In this document: positions 34,655-46,229 of the stretch, in pieces
How the letters are laid out: every line of letters starts with the position of its first letter
How positions within the stretch are numbered: position 1 is the first letter of the stretch
Assembly (NCBI GenBank): GCA_024704765.1
Contig: JAKMXF010000055.1
Location: 653,222 to 717,221, forward strand
DNA from: Oopsacas minuta
Taxonomy: Eukaryota > Porifera > Hexactinellida > Lyssacinosida > Leucopsacidae
DNA length: 64,000 bases
Reading direction: 5' to 3'
Translations under genes and position numbers: made by a program
Notes under the pieces: generated by a model
Told to the model about the DNA's origin: nothing
Databases searched by the model: none
What the model saw: only the letters and a program-made list of their open reading frames with translations

Positions 34655-36240
34655 GGAACTATTCTTTGAATCCGAGGTACGTAGTGCTGAGTATAATCTT
34701 TCGCGTTGCCACCAATAACACTCTAAAATTTAGTTATTCAATACTTAAGCTAAGCTCGAGCTTTAAGCTTTCGCGCAGAGATCTAGTACTCGAAGTGCGT
34801 TATTATACAAAATTCCAAATCTTAGGCTATATCAATTCTCCACTCCGCAGATTCCGAATTACGAAATTCTTGAAGGTTGTTACAAAGATTCTCTTGTTTA
34901 TTCAATGTGGGATATATCAATAGGAAGGATAAATACTTGAACGATGTCATATATATCGATGCGCGCAAATTTAGAGATGGATGCCCTGCTAGATTCTAAA
35001 TAGTTTTGGATTATAATATAATTATGAATGAAATTAGACAACATGAATTATCAGAATCACAAATTGGAATTAGAAAGTGTTGTAAAGAGTGTAAAGAAGG
35101 CTGAACATTTCTAAGAATCTCTTTGTGATCTTTTCGATGAAGAGGAAAATGTATCTGATGTAAGTGGACTGATTAGCTTTGTATAAGTAGAGTATACTAT
35201 GTATATGAATAAAGTTAATTAGGTGACAATTTCTTTGAACAAAGAAAATGCCCTTTCTCTAATACAACTTTCCCTGAAGAGTTCAAAACATATCATTCCC
35301 ATTCAATAAAGGGAGCTTTGCAAGGTGAGATGAATATGATAAATATTATTGATTATATTCATCAATTGAATTTGAAGTATATTCAATGAATATAATTCAA
35401 ATTTAATATTATCATTGGCGGTTACTTGCAATAATCACTATTTGTATTTCGAAGGTGTATTATTTGTTTGGGGTCATTTTTTCGCTTTGGCAGTGAAGTC
35501 AAATCTCAAATTCAACCGATTTCCACTATGTATGTATAATCTGGTATTTGTGTGTTGCTTACTTGTGTACTTTTCCCATCATAGAATTATGATATATTAG
35601 AAATTATATAATGAAATGTCATTATCCGAAATGTCAGGACAATTTAGAAGGTGGCCAGTTCACGTTGCGAGAATTGCTCTTGCCAAAACAAAGCAGTTTT
35701 TACGTTAGAATGCTGTCTGTAATAAAGAAGAACGCTGCATAATATTTATGTTGATTCGAGAAAGTACTATTCCAGGATGCATAAATAACAATTATATACT
35801 ATTGGACAAATCCGTAGGTCGAAAATAATTTTCCTTGTTTACACAATGAGTTTGACAGAAAAATCAATAAAGACAAAATAACTAGAGTCAAGAAACAAAA
35901 AGATTATTATTAGAGAATTTCGAATATGCAATTTTTCACAACCTAAGAGAAAATACCAGATCGGACAAAAACGGGTTTTAAAACATTGTAATGTCAACAT
36001 GTAATCATGTTAGGTAATGATCCTTGAATATATACATGCTAATTAGCCACGGAATTATTCAAAATAGAATTTCTAGTTTTGGCCTTAGGGAATCACACTT
36101 TGCAATTTGAGTAAATTTTGTGATAATCACATATATTTTTCACCACATACCGAGGATATGTAATTAAGAGAACTACTCGGGATTCCACAAATAGATTCAT
36201 TTACCGTAAATAACTCGGTAAATTTAGAAATTCCGGCAAC
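34655..36240. other. AT-rich stretch, nothing recognised
   Basis: No coding motif, terminus or RNA gene seen. The 85-codon frame at 34666-34923 resembles nothing known to me. Confidence 0.45.
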
Positions 36241-36244
36241 CATA

Positions 36245-36350
36245 TATGTGGAGTAAACGCATAAAGATTAATGCATATATGAAAGTTAGATATATTACTT
36301 GACTAATTCCTAAGATATATCATGACCCGCAAGACTTATTCAACGCCCTG
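36245..36350 (-). mobile_element. Solo right end of the mariner family at 61781
   Basis: The last ~105 bases (GTTAGATATATTACTTGACT, AATTCCTAAGATATATCATG, ACCCGCAAGACTTATTCAAC, GCCCTG) match the end of the mariner at 61781-63088 with a handful of differences. The rest of that element is absent. The end lies three bases from the start of the pogo-like element at 36354. Confidence 0.75.
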
Positions 36351-36353
36351 ATA

Positions 36354-38872
36354 ATGGATATAGTGATATATGGATATAGTGATAATTTAGACAAAAATTA
36401 TGTGTCCCCACCATTATCACTATATCCATTATGTACTGTATTCCATTATACAAAGAATTCAAATGGTGGGGGGATCTACAGAATATGTATGACTTAATAA
36501 AGTAGTATACATAAGGTGATACTGCTGCACTACTCAATTTAATATCTCTGTTACAATAAACCCTTCCATCCAAGTCTGCTGATATCACCACACTATCGTC
36601 TTAACGAAGAAAATCATAACCCACCTTTGTTCGGAAGCGATTGATGTTAATCTGGTTGCAAAGAAACGAATCGGGTTCCCAACTCGGGACGCTATGTTAT
36701 AACTAGAGTATACTGTATTATGAAACTAATTTCATTAAAATTATCACCTTTAAGGTTGTGAATTTACTGTTCTGTTTATCCCGACTTTTGAATTATCCAT
36801 ATATTTTCAATAGTTCTAATTTTTAACTGAGTATCCATTCATTCTGTTTTCCAAAATCTCCTTTTTGAATTCGACCCAATATCAGTATATACTTATACCA
36901 GGTTCTGCTATGCTTCTATATTAGCAATGTCATCATAACTAAGATCGAAAACAGCCCTGCCTCATATGCATGTATGTACCACTATAACTATTATCACTAT
37001 ATCCATATATGATATCGCTACAACCGTATCAATTATATAAGTTAAATTTACAAATCCCTGTATGAGATGATTTAACCTCGATTCTGGACAATTATAGCAA
37101 ACAATACCAAGAAGAGTATTGAAGAGGAATACTATGAAAAAAGTCAAAGTGTAAGTAAATCAGTAACGTTCTACTTCGTATAAAAATATATTCAATGTTG
37201 TTTGCTTTTTCAACAGTTTCTACAATGAGTACCCGATCTTCACTTTTTGAGAGAATCGCACCTTGAAGATCGAGGTTGTGGTGAGATATAAATGTTCTCA
37301 TATTCTTAATCATTTTATCACTTCTGACGTAGAAGGAACAGGAATTGCAGATACATCTTCAGTGTCACTCCCAATCATCTCAAGATCAATCTGAATTAAC
37401 ATTGACATAGTTAGAAAAATCATCACCAAATACTTCTGGAGGCAGCGGAAGCTCACAATATTCAATATGGGAATTGACTTCAGTGCTACCAATGAAAGTG
37501 TTCCAAATAACATTGAGAAGCAATTAACAACAGTCTGCGACTTCATGTGTCTCCATGCAAGTGCAATCCATAATATAGCTTGTTTGATATCAATCGCCTT
37601 AGACATTTTTTCTCCGGTCAAATTCCCATCCGCGAGCAGATCTAAAGCATACGCCATAACACTCTTTCGGTAAAATGCCTTGAATTCATTATAATATCAC
37701 TGTCGCAAGGTTGGATTACACTAGTTGTGTTTGGGGGCAACATAATACACTCTACATGCGACGAACGTGACATATCTGGTTTGTGCACTGAAGCATTATC
37801 CATCAATAAACCCACCTTTCGCTTTTCTCTCACATTTTGGAATTGAATTCACCAAGGAATTCACTAAATAATGCTCATAGCATCCAAGCTTTTGTGTTAT
37901 ATCTGTAGTTGACGGGTAAGGCGCGCATACAATCTTTAAGAGGACGGGGGTTAGCATACTTGCTGATTATGGTTAGCCTAACTTTATCGCTCCCATCAGC
38001 ATTAGAACAAACAAGAGCAGTAAATTTCGTTTTGTTTTGCTTAATACCGCGGACAGCATCTTTATTCTTACTAAATTCAAATGTGAATTTTGGGAAACAT
38101 CTGTAGAAAAGGTCCATCTCATCATAATAATAGCAGTCTGAAAGTGAGTAATTAGACAGAATTACAGGAATTTGTATACGGAGGAAATCATATGCGGCCA
38201 GTGTGTCAGCAGAGGCGGCATCTCCGTGCTGTACCGAAGAAATGCAGTGGCGTTTTCCCTAACTTTATAACCAACCACGTGATGGAATAGGGTCAATGTT
38301 GTATATCTTTGCCAGGAAATCAATTTTAGACATGAGCATATTCCCATCAATTGGAACGGACCTCTCTCGCGCATCTGTAAACCACACTAATAGTGATTTG
38401 TCGAGGTCTTCATGGGTCGACATTCGCTTTCGCTTTGCTGCTGGTGCAATTGTAATTAGTTTTTCAGAAGAATTGCTTTTCTTGATGTTTGATATCGATG
38501 ATTGATAAATTAGATATCCCTGTGCTACTTCGACTTGAGTAACGCCGTCACGCATTACCTCAACCACTTCCAACTTCTTCATCACTGACAATAATTTACG
38601 CTTCTGTCTATTTTCCATGATGGAAAAAACTAAAGACGATTAACGAAGATATGGGGTCAATATAATTTTGAAAGATAAATTATGGGGTAACAAAAATAAT
38701 CAAAAAAATTTTTTGTTCGAATATGTATTGGTGCCCAAATAATCACTATATCTAATAAATGATATCACTATACCCAATAAAATTTGCATGGGATTTGCTT
38801 GGGGACACATCTAAAGCAGCAAAATTATCACTATATCCAATGTATCACTACATCCATTATCACTATATCAAT
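36354..38872 (-). mobile_element. Pogo-like element with iterated terminal motifs
   Basis: The left end (ATGGATATAGTGATATATGG, then TGGATATAGTGATAATTT and, ~20 bases on, TGTGTCCCCA) and the right end read inward (ATTGATATAGTGATAATGGA, then TGGATATAGTGATAATTTTG and TGTGTCCCCA) are imperfect inverted repeats of about 70 bp. TA follows at 38873-38874 and precedes at 36352-36353. The 14-base word TATCACTATATCCA, either strand, occurs at 36355, 36371, 36415, 36992 and, exact or with one or two changes, at 38741, 38763, 38826, 38843 and 38858. Such iteration probably represents transposase-binding sites. Length 2519 bp. Confidence 0.75.
37310..38618 (-). pseudogene. Pogo/Tigger-type transposase (DDE_1), broken
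   Basis: Minus-strand frames in order: 38265-38618 starts MENRQKRKLLSVMKKLEVVE, a CENP-B-type amino-terminal HTH, followed by the second HTH region with STHEDLDKSLLVWFTDARER; 38162-38374 overlaps it after a frameshift; 37875-38117 gives MDLFYRCFPKFTF (after the first Asp, lost or in the gap), LVCSNADGSDKVRLTIISK and LPVNYRYNTKAWML, all DDE_1 landmarks; 37642-37833 gives GLLMDNASVH (second Asp) and LPPNTTSVIQPCDSDI (third Asp), with 31 residues between them; 37310-37657 continues with DIKQAILWIALAWRHMKSQT, the usual region after the catalytic core. The order and motifs fit pogo superfamily proteins. It is not functional as read. Confidence 0.88.
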
Positions 38873-38886
38873 TATGAACTCTACTA

Positions 38887-38953
38887 AGGAGGCTAAGGAT
38901 GTCATAATCTTGCCTCCGCCAAGATGCCAAGAATCAGAGATTGGGAACCGCTG
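38887..38953. repeat. Possible hAT-type terminus
   Basis: Read on the minus strand this is CAGCGGTTCCCAATCTCTGA, the CAGYGGTTCCCAA start common on hAT-related MITEs. It lies next to the right end of the pogo-like element. No partner end or duplication found. A similar start occurs at 63583. Confidence 0.25.
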
Positions 38954-39886
38954 CACTCAAGGAGTATGATAAAGTGTTATAACTACATATCATCAATTAG
39001 TTTGTACATTTCACATTCTTCTCTCCATCAATATCAGTAAGAAAACAGATGACAGGTATATATTGATTATGTTCATCATTATTGTAATTGTTCGATTATT
39101 ATACAAGGTGGAAGACAGGCCTTATCGAATACAGTAGATGTAGAAAAAAGGAATAGTGGAAGCAGAAGCATAATAGAGCAGATACGATGCGAATATAGGT
39201 ATTGAATAGAGATTTGAAAACACTGAGTGAAAAGATTTTGATAACTTCTGGAAAATGTCGATGGCTCTCAATAATTATGAGTGGTCAAAAGGGGGGCACT
39301 AAATTTTCAGCCAGTAAAGTAGATTCGATGGAATGTAAGTAATGGCATATTCACATGCTCAGAATAATGTATTTATTCCTGAAGATCTATATCTTGATCC
39401 AGAGATCGATTTCGGAATATTTCCAATCATCTTTTGAATATGGGAATGTCACAGACAATGAAGTATACCAGTCTCAAAGATTATCCAAAAAATATACTCC
39501 AAGTAAGTAATGGGCACATGAATATATCATATTCAAATATAAAATCATTACATAATATAAACAAATCGAGATATCTGTAAGAATAGTCCAAGGGTAAATT
39601 CCATCTATGGACCAAAATTTACAAAGAGTAACAATGCCTTAGCATATAGATATGTTTTAATATAGCAGAGAACTCTCCAAGGACACCCGATTAAGAACGC
39701 TGTTTAAATGGTAGTAGTTTACTACCTTACTTGTGATATATTCACTTAAGATATAATCATAATTAATTATGACTTAATCCCCCACTATTTACCTATTAGA
39801 ATCAGTGGGAACAATATTAGAGAAGTGGGGTCTCAAAATTAAATGGGGTATATGGTCCCTACATCGACTGGTTGTACAGCATTATA

Positions 39887-41758
39887 ACAGTGGTACCTGT
39901 CTTGTACGACCACCTGGCGTTGACAAATGTAGTCATTAAAGACAGGTGATCGTTGATCACAAGTTTGCTATAGCCGAATGTTTTAACTATACTTTATCTA
40001 TCTATCTATTCAATATGTACACAAATGTAATACTACATGTTGCAAGTCAATATATTGGAAATATTTTCATTTTATCTACTAATAATAATTATGTTTGTTT
40101 TGTTTGTAGAACCAACTATCCAGCGTACTTTGCTTAAAGTTGCGTATTTTGAATTCTCCACCAAATCTTCAGTCTTGATCATTTTTTCAAGGAGACTTCC
40201 TCATTATTAGAAAGAGAACACTTCTCAATTTTCCAATCATGACACCTGCTTCTGTCATGGAAATTACTTTATCTGACCTTTCATTCTGACCTTCGCCACA
40301 ATCTTTATTTTCATCATTATATCTTTCTGAGTTATTTAAATCCACCCCTTTGCTTTTGCTGCAATCTCCGTTCCCAGTCATCTCTAGAGGAAGCAAAGGT
40401 AGCCAAGAAATTATCAAATGTAGCAAATTGAGATAGCGTTATGCCCTCTAGAATAAACTCGGTTTCTGTCATAATATCTTCAAAAGGTGAAGCCAAAATA
40501 TGAGATTCTGAAGCCTCAAATGCCTTTGGAAACCACACTTTCTGGAGCATTTCTGAATAGTGCTGCTTGGTAAGCTACACAATGCATCTTTAATCGATAA
40601 AATGGGATCCAAGATATTAACTAGCTTAACCAATTCAGAAGCTGTGTTACATGCATCCATTCTGCTAATCAAGTGCCTTAGCAATCACTTCCTGTAGTTG
40701 ATTTTCATAGATTGAATTAACCCAGCATCCATTGGCTGCAGCTTCGAAGTTGTATTGGGTGGCAGAAAAACCAATCTGAAATTGCTTGCCTCAACATCGG
40801 GATGTGAACTAAAGTTATCAACAATCATTAGAACATTCCTAATTTCAAATCTGAATCTCTGGTCTGTTCTTTTCACACAGTCTACAAATATCTTAGATGT
40901 TACCCACGCCTTTTTATTTGCATCATAGTGGACCCCCAACATATCTTTATGAATACCTTTGAAGCACCTTGGATCAAGTGATTTTCCTATTACAAGGGCT
41001 TTTAACTTTCTCCTACTGCACTAGCACAAAAAGTAAAGTCAAATGGTCTTTTGCCTTTTTCCACCTTTACAAGCACCAACTTTCTCAACCATTGATCAAT
41101 TGGGGAAGCTCCTGAAGAACATGCTAGTTTCATCTCCGTTGAATATGTTATTAAGTGAGTATCCCTCACATATTGAAGGGAGTCTTGCAGACTAATCAGA
41201 TATAATATCGTCATTTTCAGCTGCAGCTTCGCCACTCAATACACAGCTTTTCACACTACAACATTTTACCATGCTTCCAGCCACATACTCCTTGTTTCCA
41301 TGTTTCAATGATCTTCTCCTTATCTAAAAAATGCTCTGGATCTGTGTCTTTTCAACACAAAAACTCTCTGCTAGACTCTTTGCTGTTTCCATTCCTTTCT
41401 CTGATCTCTCGATAACCGTATACGTTCTTCTAATGACAGAATTTTCCTTTTTCAACTCGCCATTTATATGTGCTAGTAGATGAATTTAAATAAATAGAAA
41501 GGTTGTCATAATGATCATCTAAATATTGATTCATTACTGACGAAATATTGCATAAGTAATTGTTTTACAGATTTATGGTCGTTGATTACACGTAAATTTA
41601 ACCTGAAACCGCAAAAGTCGTCGTCATTGGTCGCGTTCTACAAATAGTCGCTCATCACAGGTCGAAATGTATCGTAATCAATCAGTGTCAGAGAAATCAG
41701 TCGTGAAAAGCAGGAAGTCGCTCATGAAAGGGGTCGTACAATACAGGTAGCACTGTGC
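39887..41758 (-). mobile_element. Tigger-type pogo element, about 1.87 kb
   Basis: Left end ACAGTGGTACCTGTCTTGTA and right end read inward ACAGTGCTACCTGTATTGTA, each followed by CGACC, are inverted repeats with two mismatches over about 25 bp. Both ends then continue with iterated GTCGY-TGATCAC / GTCGCTCATGA-like words (to about 39960 and back to about 41580). The exact outer bases and the TA duplication are slightly ambiguous (TA at 39885-39886 and 41759-41760). CAGTGGTACCT is very close to known Tigger termini. Confidence 0.8.
40187..41480 (-). pseudogene. Tigger-type transposase (DD29D), broken
   Basis: On the minus strand: amino-terminal HTH remnant near 41300-41480; a piece reading FNGDETSMFFRSFPN (first Asp, about 41100-41145); KGGKRQK and VIGKSLDPRCFKGI; frame 40685-40942 with HYDANKKAWVTSKIF, VLMIVDNFSSHP (second Asp) and LPPNTTSKLQPMDAGLI (third Asp), 29 residues apart, giving DD29D; then carboxy-terminal frames 40469-40684, 40332-40550 and 40187-40426. 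These are classical Tigger/jerky-type DDE_1 motifs. At least four frame breaks. It differs clearly from the pogo-like transposase at 37310 in spacing and in terminal repeats, so two separate pogo lineages sit 1 kb apart. Confidence 0.88.
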
Positions 41759-41910
41759 TATATATATTTCAGTTGTTTTGTTTGCAGAAGTCTCAGGGAC
41801 TCATCCTTCCGAAGTTAATGGGACAGCATTTACTCTAGGTATGATTGGGATCCAGGATCATTTTTATATTCCCCTATCCTTTTGTGTATTAGCATACCTA
41901 TGCGTTATAA

Positions 41911-44251
41911 CAGAGGTCCCCAACCCAAAGACCGCGGGTCAAATCCGGCCCGCGTTCCCAAAAGTTCTGGCCCGCCAAACCCTAGCTCCACTTTGCCTAC
42001 TTTTATGATTCCCTACTACTAACAAATTAGTGTCACTTTGCCAACTCAATGAAGCGTATTAATTAACATATTCTTTGATTACTGCAACAGTGAATATACA
42101 ATTTTGGCTCGCCTATATGAATTCTCTAATACTATTCATAATTTTGTAATCAATTGTTTACTGTCTTGTTTGTTCAACGAATGCCTACATATATGCGTAT
42201 ATTATCTATTCCTGTAAGTCTAGTATTAGAACATATACGTATCTAGACAAGTCTGGTCCGAATTTAAGTTTGATCCATGAAGTAAACTATGCTCCCAGTT
42301 AACAAAAGGAAGGTAGGTTATGAAATGAGGACTTTCAAGGAGTGTTGGACAGAAAAATATTTCATTATTTGCCACAATGGGCAGCTTCTCTGTCTTATCT
42401 GCCAAGATATGATTGCAGTCAAGAAAGAATTCAACATAAAGAGACACTATGAGGCCAAACACTCAAAGTATTCAGAGTACACTAGTTTGATCCGAAGCGA
42501 TAAAATAGAAGCTTTGAAGAAAAATATCTCCAAGCAGCAAATGACTTTTACAAAAATAAACGAAAACGCAGAGAAGGCCACCAAGGTGAGTTTAGCAATC
42601 AGCCACCAATAGCAAAAATACGAAAACCTTTTCAGATGGCCAATTTGTCAAGGAATGCATTATGACAGCTGTTGATTTCCTTTGTCCTGAAGAGAAAATG
42701 TTTTCGCCAATGTAAGTCTTTCATCATTAACTGTGACTCGTAGAATGGAAGATATTGCAGAAAATCTCAAGTTGTCATTGAAAGATGTTGCTGGACAGTT
42801 TCAATACTACTCTATAGCTCTCGATGAAACCAATGATTTATGTCACACAGCACAACTTGCGTGTTTGTGCATGGGGTTACACCTGACTTTCGTACTTTTG
42901 AAGAATTTGTGCAACTGCTGCGTATGAAAGGTAGAACTACAGGTGTTGATATATTTAATGTTGTTAAAGATGTACTCGAGGAGTTTAACCTAAATCTTGA
43001 TAATATTTTTGATGTTACAACTGATGGTGCTCCTGCAACGGTTGGTAAAGAAAATGGTATTGCAGCACTGCTTGAGAAATATTGCAAAGTAAATGGAAAT
43101 CAACGAGATCTCATTAAAATACATCGCTTAATACATAAGGAGGCCTTGTGCGCCGAATCTATAAAATTGAAAAATGTGTCATGGAAACAGTTGTGAAGTC
43201 TGTGAACTCGTAAAATGTCGAGGTCTCATCACCGTCAGTTCCAAGAGTTGCTCAAAGAAATGAAATCAGAATATGGCAACTTATTGTACTATTGTGAGGT
43301 ACGTTGGCTGAGTAGAGGCGCTATGTTAAAACAAGTGGATTATTAGAAAGAAGAGCTTGACACCTTAATGAGGAGCAAGGGGATGGTAATTCCTCAGTAC
43401 ACTGATTCTTCATGGCTATCAGAATTTGCATTTTTGGTAGACATTATTGGCCATCTGAATTCAATCAATTTGCATTTGCACGGTAAAAGAGAGCTAATAA
43501 AGCACTATTCGAGTACATATGTTCCTTTGAAATAAAACTTCTGCTTTGGGAAAATCAGTCCCAAGAAAAGAATTTTGTACATTATCCAACTTTAAAAGCA
43601 AACAACCCAGATGACACAGGCACCTACGTAAACTTTATTTCTGACTTAAGAGCTCAGTTTTCTGCCAGATTTGTGGATGTACAGAAGTACAAGTCTGATT
43701 TCAGGTTACTTGCAGCAACTTTTGATGTTTCTGTTGATGAAAGTGCTGAACTAGTACAAATGGAATTGGTAGATCTTCAGTGTAATGATCTTTTGAAGTC
43801 TAAATTTCGTGATTGTGAGGATGATATTATTACATTTTATAAGAAGTATCTTACAGAACAACAATATCAGAACTTCGGAAACAGGCTAAGAAATTCTGCT
43901 GCGTATTTGGCAGTACTTTCACATGCGATTAACTATTCCCAAAAATGAAGTTTACCAAAAGTACTACACGTACGAGAATCACAGCTGGCCATTTAAATGA
44001 TGTTTTAAGAATCACAACAACCGTTAGCATACCAAATTTTGAAACATTATCAAAACAAAGAAAATTATATCAAGTTTCTCATTAACATGTTAGTAAAGTG
44101 TAATATTAGTTCAATGTTAGTTACTAAGAAATGTGTGAAGTAGTCTTAATTGCTTACTCTTAGGACATAGGGTATAAAAGAGAAGTTTGACCCGCCTGAC
44201 TCACATATCACTAAGAACTGGCACTTGGTTCTAAAAGGTTCGGGACAGCTG
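41911..44251 (+). mobile_element. hAT element with 8-bp target duplication
   Basis: Starts CAGAGGTCCCCAACCCAAAG and ends GGTTCGGGACAGCTG, a short imperfect hAT-type inverted repeat. Flanked by CGTTATAA (41903-41910) and CGCTATAA (44252-44259), an 8-bp duplication with one change. Length 2341 bp. Soon after it, at 44271, CAGTGGCGTAGCCATG begins what may be another TE terminus. Confidence 0.85.
42289..44030 (+). pseudogene. hAT transposase (GTF2IRD2/SCAND3-like), broken
   Basis: Pieces in order: 42289-42612 starts MLPVNKRKVGYEMRTFKECW and carries a zinc finger CLICQDMIAVKKEFNIKRHY followed by EAKH (C-x2-C...H-x4-H), the amino-terminal finger of this clade; 42600-42760 (FVKECIMTAVDFLCPEE in another frame; MTRRMEDIAENL); 42733-42927 with YYSIALDETNDL (first acidic region); 42840-43196 with VFVHGVTPDFRTFEE and VTTDGAPATVGK (second acidic region); 43240-43480 (VRWLSRGAML, FLVDIIGHLNSINLHLHGK); and 43673-43948 plus a frame-shifted tail with MKFTKSTTRTRITAGHLNDV, the dimerisation region. 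Full family length is preserved but with at least five breaks. It shares order and motifs with the element at 12616 but is clearly a different lineage. Confidence 0.87.
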
Positions 44252-44259
44252 CGCTATAA

Positions 44260-45970
44260 GATCTATCGGTCAGTGGCGTAGCCATGCCCGAGCGTCAGGC
44301 TGTTCTCCTGGCTCAGCATACCAATGTTAAATTAGTTCCTGTAATCCATTCATAACAATAATAACATGAGCAGAAACATACCGTATTCTACATATTGAAT
44401 AGTCAGATATCCCATTGTATCACATGTGGTATTCATCTTCTAGGAATCTTTACACTAATCTCATGACCAGCACCCGTTTTCTTAATTTGTATTGGAATTA
44501 TAACAACCTAATAATTACCAACTTGTATAAACATATCTGTCAAATTTTTGTTCAATCTAGTTAAGCAAAAATTGGATATTATATCAAAAATTCAAATTCA
44601 GAATCAATAGACATAGTTAGCCGTTTATATCAGTAGAGAGCAAGTTTTTAGTTAAAGTAGAAAATTCAATAGCCTGTTTGCGGAACATTAAAGTCACATA
44701 TTTGCATGCTAAAGCTCTGGGTACTCCACTGACGTTTATATGACATATTGGATATCTTGAAATCAGTTGAATACGGCATATCATAGTATCCTTGGTTGAC
44801 AACGGACAGCAGACACACAAACAAATATTAGCTCAGTAGCTGAGGAAATGCTGGTTCCAATATAATTTCTTGTACCAGAGATGCATTACCAGTCATCATA
44901 AGCCAAGGATCAGACACTGCTTTCGGAAATAGAGCATTTGTGTCTTCTTGGATAGTATGGCTTTTTCACTATTTTCATATATCAAGGTTTCAATAATGGT
45001 ACCAGTCTTGAGATCAGAAAAAAGTAGGAACAGCGGTCATTGCTGGAAAACTGGAATACCGCCCCTATCGAAGAATAGTTATATATCTGATGATGTAAGG
45101 TATTGCTAAGTGATTTTACTGTTCTTCATCTGATAGATTGAATAAAATTATCTGAAATCACTTCTTTGTGGGAGGCAAGCAAAATATTATCTTTAAGCGT
45201 CATAAGGGGGAATGTGAATAGATGACACATAATTTATTCGGGCAAAAAGGAATAATCAGTGCTAGTATAAATTTTACCTGTAAGCAGAAAAACTAATTAT
45301 TCCTCCGATAGGGCTCTAAATCGAATAGTTGAACAATGTCGTTTCTAATTCAATAGTCCCAGTTTCTAATAAACATAAACCGGAGCAAAGTATTTCAACA
45401 ACACTAAAGCTACTATGGCAATAAGGAATAAGTTGAAAATAATTCCAAATAGCAACATTGTTCCACCTCTAATCACTGTATAAAGAACATAAATTGTAAA
45501 CATTCCAGAATTTCATAAAGTTGGGAGAATTGAAACTAAAGTGAAAGCTGACCGAAAAATCAAAGAAATACAAGGTTGCATTAAAATACCTTATTAGAAT
45601 CAATATGAGCCTTTTTTGCGAAAACACTGCCATATTTCTTTGAGAATAAATTCAACCTTTGAGCTAAAGAGAAAATGTAAAATATGTAAAATAACAAAAG
45701 AGGAATCATGGACACTAATATATTAAGAGATAATAGATAAAGTAAACTATATATGTATTAATTTTAGAAATTAAAGAATAATAATAAGTTCAAAATATCA
45801 AAGCCACAATAAACAACATAAACTATGAAAAAACACAAAAATGAATATAAACACATATATAAACGGATAAGTAGAACCATTATTATTGGGGAAGTTCGAT
45901 TTCGCAGGTTTTTAATACAGACTTTGGACACCCTGAAAAATTCAACCTCCATCATAATTTCCCAAGCCCT
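44260..45970. other. Mostly non-coding; open minus-strand frames at 44.6-45.1 kb
   Basis: On the minus strand, 44617-45060 holds overlapping open stretches with varied composition, e.g. VSDPWLMMTGNASLVQEI near 44850-44930 and ISNMSYKRQWSTQSFSMQ near 44660-44740. They match no family I know and more than one frame is open, so I make no gene call. At 44271 there is a CAGTGGCGTAG TE-like terminus. The rest is AT-rich with nothing recognised. Confidence 0.3.
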
Positions 45971-45973
45971 CAG

Positions 45974-46225
45974 ATAAAATTCTTTCTAAAACTCTGGACC
46001 GCGACTCTCGTGATAACCTCCCATTCCAAATTAGAATTTCAATCAAATCATATTAAAACTTCCACAAGTCACTCTTGTGATGAAGATTTTCCTACTCTTA
46101 AAGAATTTCGTTTATGGATCTCGAATTTTGTGAAACCACATCCAATCATCAATTTCCTCGGATCACTATATGACAGCAATCTTTCGACTGCATCTGTTAC
46201 GTTATCCTGGAATGAACATTTGAGA
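45974..46225 (+). CDS. Candidate host exon, unknown protein
   Basis: An 84-codon open stretch is bounded by a good 3' splice-site-like sequence (TTTCCCAAGCCCTCAG ending at 45973) and a 5' splice-site-like GTAAAT at 46226. The length is exactly divisible by three, so both junctions would be phase 0. The peptide (for example CDEDFPTLKEFRLWISNFVK and INFLGSLYDSNLSTASVTLS) has the mixed composition of a real protein, unlike the Lys/Asn/Ile/Tyr-rich chance frames around it. I do not recognise the family. It could equally be part of an unrecognised transposon, or chance. Confidence 0.3.
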
Positions 46226-46229
46226 GTAA

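Noticed and set aside
36340-36591. 83-codon minus-strand frame
   Set aside because: Runs across the terminal repeats of the pogo-like element; no coding motifs.
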